This document shows positions 9,078 to 17,830 of a stretch of DNA of 64,000 nt, one piece after another. The position numbers and the translations under genes are program-made. How positions within the stretch are numbered: the stretch's first letter is position 1; every line of letters starts with the position of its first letter. The notes beneath the pieces are model-generated. The model saw nothing but the letters and a program-made list of their open reading frames with translations, did not search any database and had not been told where the DNA came from. Origin of the DNA: an uncultured Prevotella sp. (lineage in GTDB: Bacteria; Bacteroidota; Bacteroidia; Bacteroidales; Bacteroidaceae). The stretch is taken from positions 1-64,000 of the forward strand of contig CAMJBL010000002.1 in assembly GCA_946403845.1 (NCBI GenBank), read 5' to 3'.

Positions 9078-9109
9078 CAAATGTAGACATTTTATTTCAA
9101 ACTGCCAAG
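9078..9109 (-). promoter_or_regulatory. Promoter of the collagen-like lipoprotein/OmpA operon
   Basis: On the minus strand, CTTGGCAG is followed after 20 nt by TACATTTGC, close to the Bacteroidetes consensus TTTG-N20-TAnnTTTG. It lies about 55 bp upstream of the start codon. The -33 region TTCTTGGCAGTTT is shared with the Mla operon promoter. Confidence 0.75.
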
Positions 9110-9177
9110 AAAAGTTTAAGTTTTTTTTTGATTTTTATCGATTTTCTGCTTATTTACCACCATATTGGTACGAAAAG

Positions 9178-9258
9178 TGCGCCTGACAGGACTCGAACCT
9201 GCACGTCATAAACACTAGATCCTAAGTCTAGCGCGTCTACCAATTCCGCCACAGGCGC
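9178..9258 (-). tRNA. tRNA-Leu (anticodon UAG)
   Basis: Minus-strand cloverleaf. The acceptor arms GCGCCTG and CAGGCGC pair perfectly with discriminator A, and the D arm contains AATTGGTAGACG. The anticodon loop CTUAGGA between GCTAGA and TCTAGT gives anticodon UAG, which reads CUA. A short class II variable arm is followed by the T arm GGTTCGAGTCC. The 3' CCA is not encoded. It reads the CUN leucine box. Confidence 0.93.
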
Positions 9259-9292
9259 CTTCCGCGTATGGTTTTTTAATGGAAAGTGGGTG

Positions 9293-9324
9293 CAAAGTTA
9301 AGCATTTTTATTGACTCTGCCAAA
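9293..9324 (-). promoter_or_regulatory. Promoter of tRNA-Leu
   Basis: Minus strand: TTTGGCAG, 20 nt, then TAACTTTGC, ending about 35 bp upstream of the mature tRNA. This is a full match to TTTG-N20-TAnnTTTG. Confidence 0.8.
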
Positions 9325-9378
9325 TGTTTGGACTAAAAATAGTTACATCCTTATTTCGCGCGTGTACATTTATTAATA

Positions 9379-12072
9379 TTATTCGTCATCAAAAAGCCGT
9401 AGTTGGCCCGTCATTTCGTCACGTACCTGTTGCTCGCTTTTCCCTTCATCGGGATCCAGATTTTCTTCCGGATCATCAGAATTCTCTGAGTCATCAGCGT
9501 CTTCCTGCTTTTCTGGGAAACGGACAGGCTCTAATTCCTCAATGCTCTCAATCTGATAAGTGCTGAGACGCTTGCCTTTGGCCTTGAAGCCTTTGACGGC
9601 AATGAACTGTTCTGCATCGACTTCCTCAGCACCCCTGAATTCGTCGACTCCGCCATAGGTTACTTTGATGAGCGGATAGACGGTGTCTGTCAGCAGGATG
9701 AGTTTCGAGGCGGGATTGTCGCTAAGCCAGTTCTGCTTCTTCTTTGAAGCGTCCATCTGGAAACGTTTCAGATAAGGATAGCCCTGATTGTCAGCATCGA
9801 AGAGAATGGCTGTCCAAACCTTGTCAGCATCATACTTCTCAATGCGCAGGATGTTGGGCTCAAAGTGGTTGTTAAGGTCGAAACTGGTCAGATAGAAATC
9901 GCCATTATCGAGAATTACCAAAATCTGGTCTTCGTCGAAGAACTCGCCAAGCAGTCGTCCGTGGTCATCGTAGTTCAAGCGGTTCACATCCGGATCATAC
10001 CATACTTTGCGTCCGCCAAGGGTTGAGTGCCCATGGCTCTTCAGACCGATGCGATGTACCGGGTTCTTTGTCAGCAGATTGCCTTTCGAGGCACGTCCCT
10101 TGATCATAATCTCCGAGAAATCTTGGTCGATGAAGATTTTCTTCAATTTGGGGTTGGGGTCAAGGGTTACCTTGATGACTTCCGCTTCACCGTTGGGATT
10201 GGCCGTAAAATACATGACTTTTGAACCTGGCGTACCCTGTGTCAGGTCGTATTCCTTGTCGCGAGTCATACTGGTAACGTTGAAACGCTTCATGAAATAC
10301 CAGCCTTTCTTGCCGTCACGATAAACGACATTATAAGTGGTTCGCGAGTCGTTTTTCTTGAAGACTGCCACGTGAAGGATGTTTTTGCCCACAAATACCT
10401 TGTCGGCCACGCGAATCACCTTGTATTTGCCGTCTTTATAGAAGATAATGATGTCGTCGATGTCGGAGCAGTTGCAAACGAACTCGTCTTTTTTCAGTCC
10501 CATACCGATGAAACCATCAGTACGGTTGATATAGAGCTTCTGATTGGCTTCTGCCACTTTTGTTGCCTCGATGGTATCGAAATTGCGGATTTCCGTCAGG
10601 CGCGGGTACTCCTTGCCATATTTGTCCTTGAGGAACTGGAACCAGCTGGCCGTCACTTCAACAAGATTCGCCAAGTCGCGATCTATCTCCTCGATTTCGG
10701 CTTTGATACGGGCCATGAGTTCATCTGCCTTGTCTTTATTGAACTTCAGGATGCGCTGCATCTTGATTTCCAACAGTTTGAGGATATCATCCTTCGTTAC
10801 CTCACGCACAAGGCTGGGGTAGTATGGTGTCAGACGATCGTCAATATGCTCGCAGACGGCATCGATGGTCGGAGCCTGCTCGAATTTCTTGTCCTTATAG
10901 ATGCGTTCCTCGATAAAGATCTTTTCGAGAGAATAGAAGTGCAGTTGTTCTAACAGTTCGTTCTTGCGGATTTCTAGTTCTTGGCGTATGAGGTCCTTTG
11001 TGCGCTCGACACTGTGTTTAAGGACATCGGAGACCGTAAGGAACTGTGGTTTCTGATCAGCAATGACGCAGCAGTTAGGTGAAATGTTAATCTCACAATC
11101 CGTAAAGGCATAGAGGGCATCGAGGGTCTTGTCGCTCGAAACACCTGGCATTAAGTGGATCTGGATCTCAACTTGTGCAGATGTGAGGTCATCGACACGC
11201 TTGGCCTTGATTTTCCCCTTTTCTATGGCCTTTGTGATACTCTCGATAAGGGTACCGACGGTTTTGGAGTAGGGTAATTCGCGAATGACGAGGGTCTTCT
11301 GGTCCAGCTTCTCAATCTTGGCGCGTACTTTCAGCACACCGCCTCGCTGACCATCATTGTATTTTGAGACATCGATGCTGCCACCGGTTTGGAAGTCAGG
11401 ATAAAGATGGAACTCCTGCTCATGCAGATAACTGATGGCGGCGTCGCAGATTTCGCAGAAGTTATGGGGTAGAATCTTAGATGAGAGTCCAACGGCAATA
11501 CCCTCTGCACCTTGTGCCAATAACAGCGGATATTTAACTGGCAATGAGATCGGCTCCTTGTTTCGTCCGTCGTATGAGAGCTGCCATTCTGTGGTTTTGG
11601 GATTAAACACGGTGTCGAGGGCAAACTTCGAAAGTCGGGCCTCAATATATCGTGGGGCAGCTGCCTTGTCGCCTGTTAGGATATTACCCCAGTTACCCTG
11701 CGTGTCAATGAGCAGGTCTTTCTGTCCCAGTTGTACAAGTGCATCACCGATAGAGGCATCACCATGGGGGTGGAACTGCATCGTATGTCCCACGATGTTT
11801 GCCACCTTGTTATATCTGCCGTCGTCCATGCGTTTCATGGAGTGCATGATACGTCGCTGCACAGGCTTGAAACCGTCTTCAATATTGGGTACGGCACGCT
11901 CCAGGATTACATATGAGGCGTAATCCAGGAACCAATTCTGGTACATACCAGAAAGATGGTGCACCGCAGCTGCATCGAAACGGTTTACGGGTTTATAGTC
12001 GGAGTGGCCCTCTATGCCCCCTTCCAATTCCTGTTCATTAAGGATCTCATCGTCCTTTATTTCGTCATCCAT
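9379..12072 (-). CDS. parC: DNA topoisomerase IV/gyrase-type subunit A
   Basis: The breakage-reunion subunit of a type IIA topoisomerase, which cuts and rejoins both strands to decatenate or relax DNA with an ATPase partner (ParE) not encoded here. The 897 residues contain the drug-resistance region HPHGDASIGDALVQ and the catalytic Tyr in AAPRYIE. A long coiled-coil tower and a C-terminal beta-pinwheel region follow, then a very acidic tail (DADDSENSDDPEEN). The N-terminus MDDEIKDDEI and the pinwheel lacking an obvious QRRGG GyrA box favour ParC over GyrA. I placed the start at 12072, not the upstream in-frame ATG at 12159, because a promoter -7 element lies at 12099-12106. It is divergent from alaS. 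Confidence 0.9.
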   Translation of the reverse strand: MDDEIKDDEILNEQELEGGIEGHSDYKPVNRFDAAAVHHLSGMYQNWFLDYASYVILERAVPNIEDGFKPVQRRIMHSMKRMDDGRYNKVANIVGHTMQFHPHGDASIGDALVQLGQKDLLIDTQGNWGNILTGDKAAAPRYIEARLSKFALDTVFNPKTTEWQLSYDGRNKEPISLPVKYPLLLAQGAEGIAVGLSSKILPHNFCEICDAAISYLHEQEFHLYPDFQTGGSIDVSKYNDGQRGGVLKVRAKIEKLDQKTLVIRELPYSKTVGTLIESITKAIEKGKIKAKRVDDLTSAQVEIQIHLMPGVSSDKTLDALYAFTDCEINISPNCCVIADQKPQFLTVSDVLKHSVERTKDLIRQELEIRKNELLEQLHFYSLEKIFIEERIYKDKKFEQAPTIDAVCEHIDDRLTPYYPSLVREVTKDDILKLLEIKMQRILKFNKDKADELMARIKAEIEEIDRDLANLVEVTASWFQFLKDKYGKEYPRLTEIRNFDTIEATKVAEANQKLYINRTDGFIGMGLKKDEFVCNCSDIDDIIIFYKDGKYKVIRVADKVFVGKNILHVAVFKKNDSRTTYNVVYRDGKKGWYFMKRFNVTSMTRDKEYDLTQGTPGSKVMYFTANPNGEAEVIKVTLDPNPKLKKIFIDQDFSEIMIKGRASKGNLLTKNPVHRIGLKSHGHSTLGGRKVWYDPDVNRLNYDDHGRLLGEFFDEDQILVILDNGDFYLTSFDLNNHFEPNILRIEKYDADKVWTAILFDADNQGYPYLKRFQMDASKKKQNWLSDNPASKLILLTDTVYPLIKVTYGGVDEFRGAEEVDAEQFIAVKGFKAKGKRLSTYQIESIEELEPVRFPEKQEDADDSENSDDPEENLDPDEGKSEQQVRDEMTGQLRLFDDE

Positions 12073-12098
12073 AATTTGTTTGGTCTTCAGTTTGCTTG

Positions 12099-12106
12099 CA
12101 AAAGTA
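12099..12106 (-). promoter_or_regulatory. parC promoter -7 element
   Basis: The minus strand reads TACTTTTG, matching TAnnTTTG, 26 bp upstream of the chosen parC start. It excludes the longer in-frame start at 12159. It is divergent from the alaS element at 12149. Confidence 0.65.
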
Positions 12107-12148
12107 CGAAAAAAAACTGAGAAAGCCGTCATTTTTGGATTTTTTTTG

Positions 12149-12156
12149 TACCTTTG
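12149..12156 (+). promoter_or_regulatory. alaS promoter -7 element
   Basis: TACCTTTGCACCC follows a long T tract and lies 45 bp before the alaS ATG. The leader then contains ATAAATAAGGTG (12169-12180), exactly 21 nt before the start codon. The same 12-mer at the same spacing precedes the pseudouridine synthase at 47978. Confidence 0.75.
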
Positions 12157-12201
12157 CACCCGTAATTTATAAATAAGGTGGAAACAAAACGCAATACATC
12201 A

Positions 12202-14865
12202 ATGACAGCAAATGAGATTCGCGACTCATTTAAGAAGTTTTTTGAGTCGAAGCAGCACGCTATCGTATCGTCAGCCCCTATGGTAATCAAGGATGACCCC
12301 ACGCTGATGTTTACGAATGCAGGTATGAACCAGTGGAAGGATATTATCCTCGGCACACGTGACCCGGAGCCACGTCGTCGTGCTGATACACAGAAATGCC
12401 TCCGCGTCTCAGGTAAGCACAACGATTTGGAGGAAGTCGGCCACGATACCTATCACCACACCATGTTCGAGATGCTTGGTAACTGGAGTTTTGGTGACTA
12501 TTTCAAGGAAGGTGCCATTGATATGGCTTGGGAATATCTGGTAGATGTGCTGAAACTGAATCCCGAAGATCTCTATGTGACGGTTTTTGAAGGCTCGCCC
12601 GAGGAGAATATCCCCCGCGATGATGAAGCTGCGAAATATTGGGCTAAGCATGTGCCTGAGGACCATATTATTAATGGTAACAAACACGATAATTTCTGGG
12701 AAATGGGGGATACTGGCCCTTGTGGACCTTGTTCTGAGATACATGTCGATTCTCGTACACCTGAGCAGCGCAAGGCCTCTGGTAAGAGTGGTCGTGAGCT
12801 GGTAAACCAGGATGATCCCCAGGTGATTGAAATCTGGAATCTCGTGTTTATGCAGTTTAATCGCAAGGCCGATGGAAGTCTCGAGAAACTCTCCATGAAC
12901 GTGATAGATACTGGTATGGGCTTTGAGCGCCTTGTCCGTATGCTGCAGGGTAAGCACTCTAACTACGATACTGATATCTTCCAGCCTATCATCAAGGCTG
13001 AGGAACAGATAACGGGATTGAAATATACGACGTTTGAGGAAGAAGAGGCTAGTGGTACTAGTAGTGCTAGTCAGACTAGTATCAATGTGGCTATGCGCGT
13101 TTGTGCCGACCATCTGAGAGCCGTGAGTTTCTCGATAGCTGATGGACAGTTGCCGTCGAATGCGAAGGCAGGATACGTGATTCGTCGTATCCTTCGCCGT
13201 GCCGTACGCTACGCCTATACGTTCCTTGGGCAAAAGGAGGGCTTCCTCTATAAGCTCGTGCCGACACTTGTACATGAGATGGGCGATGCTTTCCCCGAAC
13301 TGAAGGCTCAGCAACAGCTGATCTCGAAGGTGATTAAAGAGGAAGAAGATGCCTTCCTTCGTACATTGGATAAGGGTATCTCTTTGCTTGACAAAGCTAT
13401 GGAACAGTTGAAGGCAGAGGATAAAACCGAGCTCGATGGTGTACAGGCTTTCCGTCTCTTCGACACTTATGGCTTCCCCCTCGATCTTACCGAACTGATT
13501 TGTCGTGAGAACGGCTTTACCGTTAATGAAGATCAGTTCAATGTCGAGATGCAGAAACAGAAAGAGCGTGCCCGCAATGCCGCTGCTGTGGAGAACTCAG
13601 ATTGGGTGGAACTGGCAGCTGGCGAACAGCAGTTCGTGGGCTACGACTATACGGAGTATGAGTGCCGTATCCTCAGATATAGAAAGGTGACGCAGAAGAA
13701 GAACGAGTTCTATGAGCTTGTGCTCGACTTTACACCGTTCTATGGTGAGATGGGTGGTCAGGTAGGCGATTGTGGTGTGATCTGCAACGAGACTGAGACC
13801 ATCGATATCATCGATTCCAAGCGCGAGAATAACCAGACGGTACATATTGTGAAGCAGTTGCCAAAGGATCCTTCAGCCCAGTTCATGGCTTGTGTGGATA
13901 CTGACAAGCGCGATGCCTCTGCTGCCAACCATACCGCTACCCACCTGCTCGACTATGCCTTGAAACAGGTGTTGGGTGATCATGTGGAGCAGAAGGGTTC
14001 GTTTGTTTCACCCGATACCCTGCGTTTCGACTTCTCTCATTTTGAGAAGGTCAGCGACGAGCAGATCCGTGAGGTGGAGCGGATGGTGAATGATATGATT
14101 CGTCAGGATATCCATATCGATGAGCATCGCGATGTTCCTTTCGAGGAGGCTAAGAAACTCGGTGCCATCGCTCTCTTCGGTGAGAAATATGGCGATAAGG
14201 TACGTGTGGTTCGCTTCGGACCGTCGTGTGAGTTCTGTGGTGGTATCCACGCGTCATCTACAGGTCGTATCGGCTTCTTCAAGATTCTCTCCGAGAGCAG
14301 TGTGGCTGCTGGTATCCGTCGTATTGAAGCTAAGACGGGTAAGGTGTGCGAGGAATTGCTGTATCAGACGGAAGATATACTGAAAGCTGTGAAGGCGTTC
14401 TTCAACAATGCGAAGGATTTGCAGGGCGTAATCAGAAAGTATATCGACGAGCACGACGCCATGAAGAAGGAGATTGAAGGCTTCCAGGCTCAGGCTGTAG
14501 AGCGTGCTGCCAAGCAACTGGTAGATAAGGCCCGTGAGGTGAATGGCGTGAAAGTAGTTTCTGCCGTACTGCCCATGAATCCTGCCGCTGCCAAGGATTT
14601 GGCCTTCAAAATCCGTGCTGCTGTAGAGGGGTCGTTGCTCTGTGTCTTAGGTACTCACGACAATAATAAGCCCCAGCTTTCTATCATGATGAGTGATGAT
14701 ATGGTCAGCGATCATAGGCTGAATGCTGGACAGATGGTGCGTGAGGCTGCCAAGCTCATTCAGGGCGGTGGTGGCGGACAGCCCCATTTCGCTCAGGCTG
14801 GTGGTAAGAACCCCGATGGTTTGAGTGCCGCCGTTGATAAAGTGATAGAATTAGCAAATCTATAA
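12202..14865 (+). CDS. alaS: Alanyl-tRNA synthetase
   Basis: Charges tRNA-Ala and edits mischarged serine and glycine. The 887 residues show the class II core ([28 protein letters not shown]), the editing domain with [11 protein letters not shown] and a CGGIHA zinc-binding site, and the C-terminal glycine-rich [15 protein letters not shown]. Residues 283-293 ([11 protein letters not shown]) are an insertion encoded by a 9-bp CTAG array. It sits between ITGLKY and [14 protein letters not shown] in a loop that is much shorter in well-known AlaRS sequences. I chose ATG 12202 over GTG 12178: [10 protein letters not shown] is the usual N-terminus, and 12178 overlaps the leader motif. Confidence 0.97.
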   Translation: MTANEIRDSFKKFFESKQHAIVSSAPMVIKDDPTLMFTNAGMNQWKDIILGTRDPEPRRRADTQKCLRVSGKHNDLEEVGHDTYHHTMFEMLGNWSFGDYFKEGAIDMAWEYLVDVLKLNPEDLYVTVFEGSPEENIPRDDEAAKYWAKHVPEDHIINGNKHDNFWEMGDTGPCGPCSEIHVDSRTPEQRKASGKSGRELVNQDDPQVIEIWNLVFMQFNRKADGSLEKLSMNVIDTGMGFERLVRMLQGKHSNYDTDIFQPIIKAEEQITGLKYTTFEEEEASGTSSASQTSINVAMRVCADHLRAVSFSIADGQLPSNAKAGYVIRRILRRAVRYAYTFLGQKEGFLYKLVPTLVHEMGDAFPELKAQQQLISKVIKEEEDAFLRTLDKGISLLDKAMEQLKAEDKTELDGVQAFRLFDTYGFPLDLTELICRENGFTVNEDQFNVEMQKQKERARNAAAVENSDWVELAAGEQQFVGYDYTEYECRILRYRKVTQKKNEFYELVLDFTPFYGEMGGQVGDCGVICNETETIDIIDSKRENNQTVHIVKQLPKDPSAQFMACVDTDKRDASAANHTATHLLDYALKQVLGDHVEQKGSFVSPDTLRFDFSHFEKVSDEQIREVERMVNDMIRQDIHIDEHRDVPFEEAKKLGAIALFGEKYGDKVRVVRFGPSCEFCGGIHASSTGRIGFFKILSESSVAAGIRRIEAKTGKVCEELLYQTEDILKAVKAFFNNAKDLQGVIRKYIDEHDAMKKEIEGFQAQAVERAAKQLVDKAREVNGVKVVSAVLPMNPAAAKDLAFKIRAAVEGSLLCVLGTHDNNKPQLSIMMSDDMVSDHRLNAGQMVREAAKLIQGGGGGQPHFAQAGGKNPDGLSAAVDKVIELANL
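13048..13080 (+). repeat. In-frame CTAG array in alaS (4 units)
   Basis: CTAG occurs at 13049, 13058, 13067 and 13076, an exact 9-bp period. Codons run gct-agt-ggt, act-agt-agt, gct-agt-cag, act-agt and translate as [11 protein letters not shown]. The last two units contain the palindrome CTAGTC-A-GACTAG. Confidence 0.9.
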
Positions 14866-14869
14866 ATGT

Positions 14870-14895
14870 AAAACCCCGCCAATCGGCGGGGTTTT
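14870..14895. terminator. Bidirectional terminator between alaS and TonB receptor gene
   Basis: An 11-bp perfect stem, AAAACCCCGCC with GGCGGGGTTTT, has a 4-nt loop and A/T tracts on both sides. It serves the convergent alaS and receptor genes. Confidence 0.9.
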
Positions 14896-14898
14896 ATA

Positions 14899-16986
14899 TT
14901 AGAGCATAATGGGAAGAATTATTTTGAAGACTATGTTGCGTCCCATGTTGTAAACCCCTTGACGTCCTGTAGCATGGTTGATGTCACAATACTTCAGACG
15001 GCTCAGGTGGTTCTGATAGGCGCGATTCAGCAGATTGTCTGCAGTGATATAGAGCTCCGCCACCTTTTTGTGGTGGATATTGATATCTGTTCCAGCTGAG
15101 AGACTTACTAGGGTGTAGCTTGGGGTTCGGGTCTCTGTATTGTCCACCTTATAATAATGGTTCTGTGCGAGATTGCACTCCAATCCCAAAGCCACATAAG
15201 CATTGTTGAAGGTGGTATGACCATGATGTGTGATCTCGTATTTTAACTCTGAAGTCCAGCGGGGAGCGGGCGTCATAGGAAGGTATTTTGCCTCCTCCGT
15301 TTGGTGTAGTTGCTGGGCATCAACGTAGGAGAACGTGTTTTCGAAGTGGATTCTATGTACAGGGTGCATATCGAATCCGGCTTCGAAACCTAAGAGACGG
15401 GCATCACCCTGTGTATATTGATAGGTGAGAAAGCCCTCTTCCATAACCTCATTAATACGTTTTGCGAAGATATAGTTCTCGATACGATTGGCAAACAATG
15501 CTATTTGTGCAGAGATGAATTCTGATGAGAAGTCCAGTCCGAGGTCGGCCTGCCAACTGTATTCTGGCTTGAGGTCATGATTTCCGATCTCATAACGTAG
15601 TGTTCCCTCATGGATACCATCACTGCCCAGTTCACTCATGTTAGGGGCTCTGAACCCTCGTGCCAGATTCAGGCGCAGATTCGTATGTCTGCAGATGTTC
15701 CACACAGCGCCGATGCTACCAGAGATTCCTCCGAAATTGCGTGCGTGGAAATCAATATGACGATGGTCATAGCGCAGGCCTCCATTGAATGTTAGGTCGT
15801 CCATCGTCTTGCTGAGAGTTGCATAGCCACCGATGTCGAAAAGTTTGTATTCTGGAATGAGCGACTCCTCTCCTAAATTCAGCGATTGCTGCCACATACC
15901 ATTGAGACCACCGGCCATCTTCCAACCATTCCACTCTTGGGAGAGATAACGCACATCGTAGGTCATTGTGTGGAGTTTGAAATATAACTCATACTCATCT
16001 TCTGACTCTTCATATTCCTTACGCTGGTTCTGCTGATAACCGAAGATAGCCTTCAACCAGCCTTTAGGCAGATTAAGAGAATTGTCCCATACGGCCTTGT
16101 AATGGTTGATCTGCTGGAAAGGGAGTGCTTTGACATAGGTCTTGACATCACTGGTCACACATTCCAGTTCGCCTGTCTCTTCATCACGTTCACCTTCGAT
16201 GATACTAGGTGTCTGGTGGAAAAGCGTACCCTTCAGATGTGAGTGTCCCCATGATCCATTCACACCGAGCATCAGGCGTCCTGCCCGTTCCTTGAATTGT
16301 GAACCCGGCACGTAGCCATCGTATTTGTTCTTATAGGCATGGGCCATTTTGTCTGTAAAACGGGCATCCCATACGAAATGATTCTGATGACCTGCAAAAT
16401 TCAGAGAATAATCGAAAAGCCCGTTGTTGGTCTGGTATTCTGTTGAAACCTGAGCTTTCATATCGCCTTCTGGCAGGATGGGGGACTCGTGTAGGATCAT
16501 GACGCCTGCCATCGCATCGCTGCCATACATCAGACTGGCAGGACCTTTTAGAATTTCTACGGAATTGATGTTCTGTCCGTCGATCTCGATGCCATGTTCA
16601 TCACCCCATTGCTGACCTTCTTGACGGATACCCTCGTTTATTACGATGATACGGTTATAGCCCAGTCCACGGATGATGGGTTTGGAGATGCCGCTACCTG
16701 TGGTGATTTGTGAAACACCAGGCTGCTTGGCGATGGCATCGATGATGTTCGTGGAGGTGGTTTGTCTCAGATCTCTGCCAGATACAATCGAGATGGGTGC
16801 CGTAGAGTTCTTTAACTTTGTATCGCCTGTAACTCCTGTTACAACCAGTTCGTTCAGTTTCAGATGCTTGTAGAATACATCTGTGGAGTCGTTCGGGTGA
16901 ACATGGTTATGATATTGATGTTCGTTTTGTGCTGTCATTGTCGTGCCTATGCACAGCAATGACAGGATGAAATATTGTTTTTTCAT
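14899..16986 (-). CDS. TonB-dependent receptor, probably for a metal or metal chelate
   Basis: The 695-residue outer-membrane receptor has a signal peptide (ending TMTAQ), a TonB-box-like stretch (LNELVVTGV), and a plug domain (about 55-165) with ISKPIIRGLGYNRI and VEILKGPASLMYGSDAMAG. A 22-strand-type barrel follows and ends in a hydrophobic strand. No carboxypeptidase-like N-terminal domain is present, so it is not a SusC-type importer. The mature N-terminus is His-rich (NEHQYHNHVHPNDS), and the adjacent small protein is rich in His and Cys pairs. Both suggest zinc, copper or another transition metal. That assignment is inference; the receptor class is firm. Confidence 0.85.
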   Translation of the reverse strand: MKKQYFILSLLCIGTTMTAQNEHQYHNHVHPNDSTDVFYKHLKLNELVVTGVTGDTKLKNSTAPISIVSGRDLRQTTSTNIIDAIAKQPGVSQITTGSGISKPIIRGLGYNRIIVINEGIRQEGQQWGDEHGIEIDGQNINSVEILKGPASLMYGSDAMAGVMILHESPILPEGDMKAQVSTEYQTNNGLFDYSLNFAGHQNHFVWDARFTDKMAHAYKNKYDGYVPGSQFKERAGRLMLGVNGSWGHSHLKGTLFHQTPSIIEGERDEETGELECVTSDVKTYVKALPFQQINHYKAVWDNSLNLPKGWLKAIFGYQQNQRKEYEESEDEYELYFKLHTMTYDVRYLSQEWNGWKMAGGLNGMWQQSLNLGEESLIPEYKLFDIGGYATLSKTMDDLTFNGGLRYDHRHIDFHARNFGGISGSIGAVWNICRHTNLRLNLARGFRAPNMSELGSDGIHEGTLRYEIGNHDLKPEYSWQADLGLDFSSEFISAQIALFANRIENYIFAKRINEVMEEGFLTYQYTQGDARLLGFEAGFDMHPVHRIHFENTFSYVDAQQLHQTEEAKYLPMTPAPRWTSELKYEITHHGHTTFNNAYVALGLECNLAQNHYYKVDNTETRTPSYTLVSLSAGTDINIHHKKVAELYITADNLLNRAYQNHLSRLKYCDINHATGRQGVYNMGRNIVFKIILPIML

Positions 16987-17029
16987 TCTGTAAATCCAAA
17001 TAATAAATAATGTGAAATCTCTCGTGGTG

Positions 17030-17380
17030 TTATTTCACAAACGGAGGACCGCGGGTACACCAAATTGACGGTTCCCGTTGTAAGACGGTACTACATAACA
17101 GGAAACGTCCTTTTTGTGTAAAGCTGACAAATAGCACCAGCATCGAGACTGATGCTGCGGTATAAACAAGACTGAGGAACTGACAGAGTACGCAATCGTC
17201 AATATGCTCTACTGCTGTAGTGATGTGTCCGGAATGGTGGATGTGATGTGCACAGTCTGCACATTCAACCGCTGTGTTAGTAATGGGTTGATGATGGTGT
17301 AGACCAGAGAGCATTATCATCGATACGAATACCGATAATAAGAACCATGCTGTTGTTATCCTTTTCCTCTGTATCTTCAT
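17030..17380 (-). CDS. Small His/Cys-rich membrane protein
   Basis: A 116-residue protein with an N-terminal hydrophobic segment (WFLLSVFVSMIMLSG), then a periplasmic-type stretch dense in metal ligands: LHHHQP, CADCAHHIHHSGH, and DDCVLCQFL. A second hydrophobic segment (about 75-95) and a short basic tail follow. The pattern of CxxC pairs and His clusters between two membrane spans resembles DUF2946-like proteins found beside metal receptors. It lies 43 bp upstream of the receptor gene on the same strand, probably one operon. I chose the start at 17380 because upstream in-frame codons lie inside the divergent promoter region. Function inferred only. Confidence 0.65.
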   Translation of the reverse strand: MKIQRKRITTAWFLLSVFVSMIMLSGLHHHQPITNTAVECADCAHHIHHSGHITTAVEHIDDCVLCQFLSLVYTAASVSMLVLFVSFTQKGRFLLCSTVLQREPSIWCTRGPPFVK

Positions 17381-17439
17381 TTTCGGCTGCAAAATTAAAA
17401 AAAAACTTGGATATTCTATGTTATCTTTGGCTTTTTTTG

Positions 17440-17447
17440 TATCTTTG
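17440..17447 (+). promoter_or_regulatory. Promoter -7 element of the merR-type gene
   Basis: TATCTTTGC matches TAnnTTTG and ends 18 bp before the ATG at 17466. It therefore rules out the longer in-frame start at 17418. Confidence 0.6.
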
Positions 17448-17465
17448 CAGCAAAATGTTACGAAT

Positions 17466-17816
17466 ATGGCACTGAATCTGAACAAAAACCTCAAATTGTA
17501 TTACTCCATCAGCGAAGTGGCGCAGATGTTCGAACTGAATGAAAGTACGCTTCGTTATTGGGAGCAGGAGTTTCCGTCGTTGAGGCCGAAAGTGAGCGGC
17601 CCGGCTAAGGTACGTCAGTATCAGGAGAAGGATATTGAGCAGATTCGGGTGATTCATAATCTGGTGAAAGTCCGCGGTTTCAAGTTGGCTGCGGCAAAGA
17701 AGATCCTGAATCAGAACCGTAAGGGAGCCGATAAAAAGGCTGATGCGTTGGAAGCCCTTATTGGTGTGCGCTCAGAATTACAGGCTTTAAAAAAGCAGCT
17801 GGACTATCTTCAGTAG
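17466..17816 (+). CDS. MerR-family transcriptional regulator
   Basis: A 116-residue DNA-binding protein. Its winged helix-turn-helix (about 8-80) includes YYSISEVAQMF, ESTLRYWEQEFPSL and VRQYQEKDIEQI. It ends in a short predicted dimerisation helix (ALEALIGVRSELQALKKQLDYL) with no effector domain or metal-binding cysteines. That form is typical of the short MerR-like regulators of Bacteroidetes, whose targets are mostly unknown. It is divergent from the His/Cys-rich protein gene, so control of that metal cluster is possible but unproven. Its last codon is inside the terminator stem. Confidence 0.85.
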   Translation: MALNLNKNLKLYYSISEVAQMFELNESTLRYWEQEFPSLRPKVSGPAKVRQYQEKDIEQIRVIHNLVKVRGFKLAAAKKILNQNRKGADKKADALEALIGVRSELQALKKQLDYLQ

Positions 17817-17830
17817 TCCAGCTGCTTTTT
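17790..17830. terminator. Bidirectional terminator overlapping both gene ends
   Basis: A 17-bp perfect stem, AAAAAGCAGCTGGACTA (17790-17806) with TAGTCCAGCTGCTTTTT (17814-17830), has a 7-nt loop. The left arm is coding sequence of the merR-type gene, whose stop codon TAG is the first triplet of the right arm. The pectinesterase stop codon begins at the outer edge of the right arm. Confidence 0.9.

Noticed and set aside
9200..9235. CTAG pair in tRNA-Leu
   Set aside because: The two tetranucleotides form the anticodon stem and are not 9 bp apart; unrelated to the arrays.
10361..10372. CACGTG-containing site as a parS candidate
   Set aside because: The flanks are not palindromic, and it lies inside parC far from parAB; other CACGTG occurrences were also asymmetric.
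12073..12159. Longer N-terminus for parC
   Set aside because: It covers the -7 element at 12099-12106 and the overlapping alaS control region, and adds residues not typical of the family.
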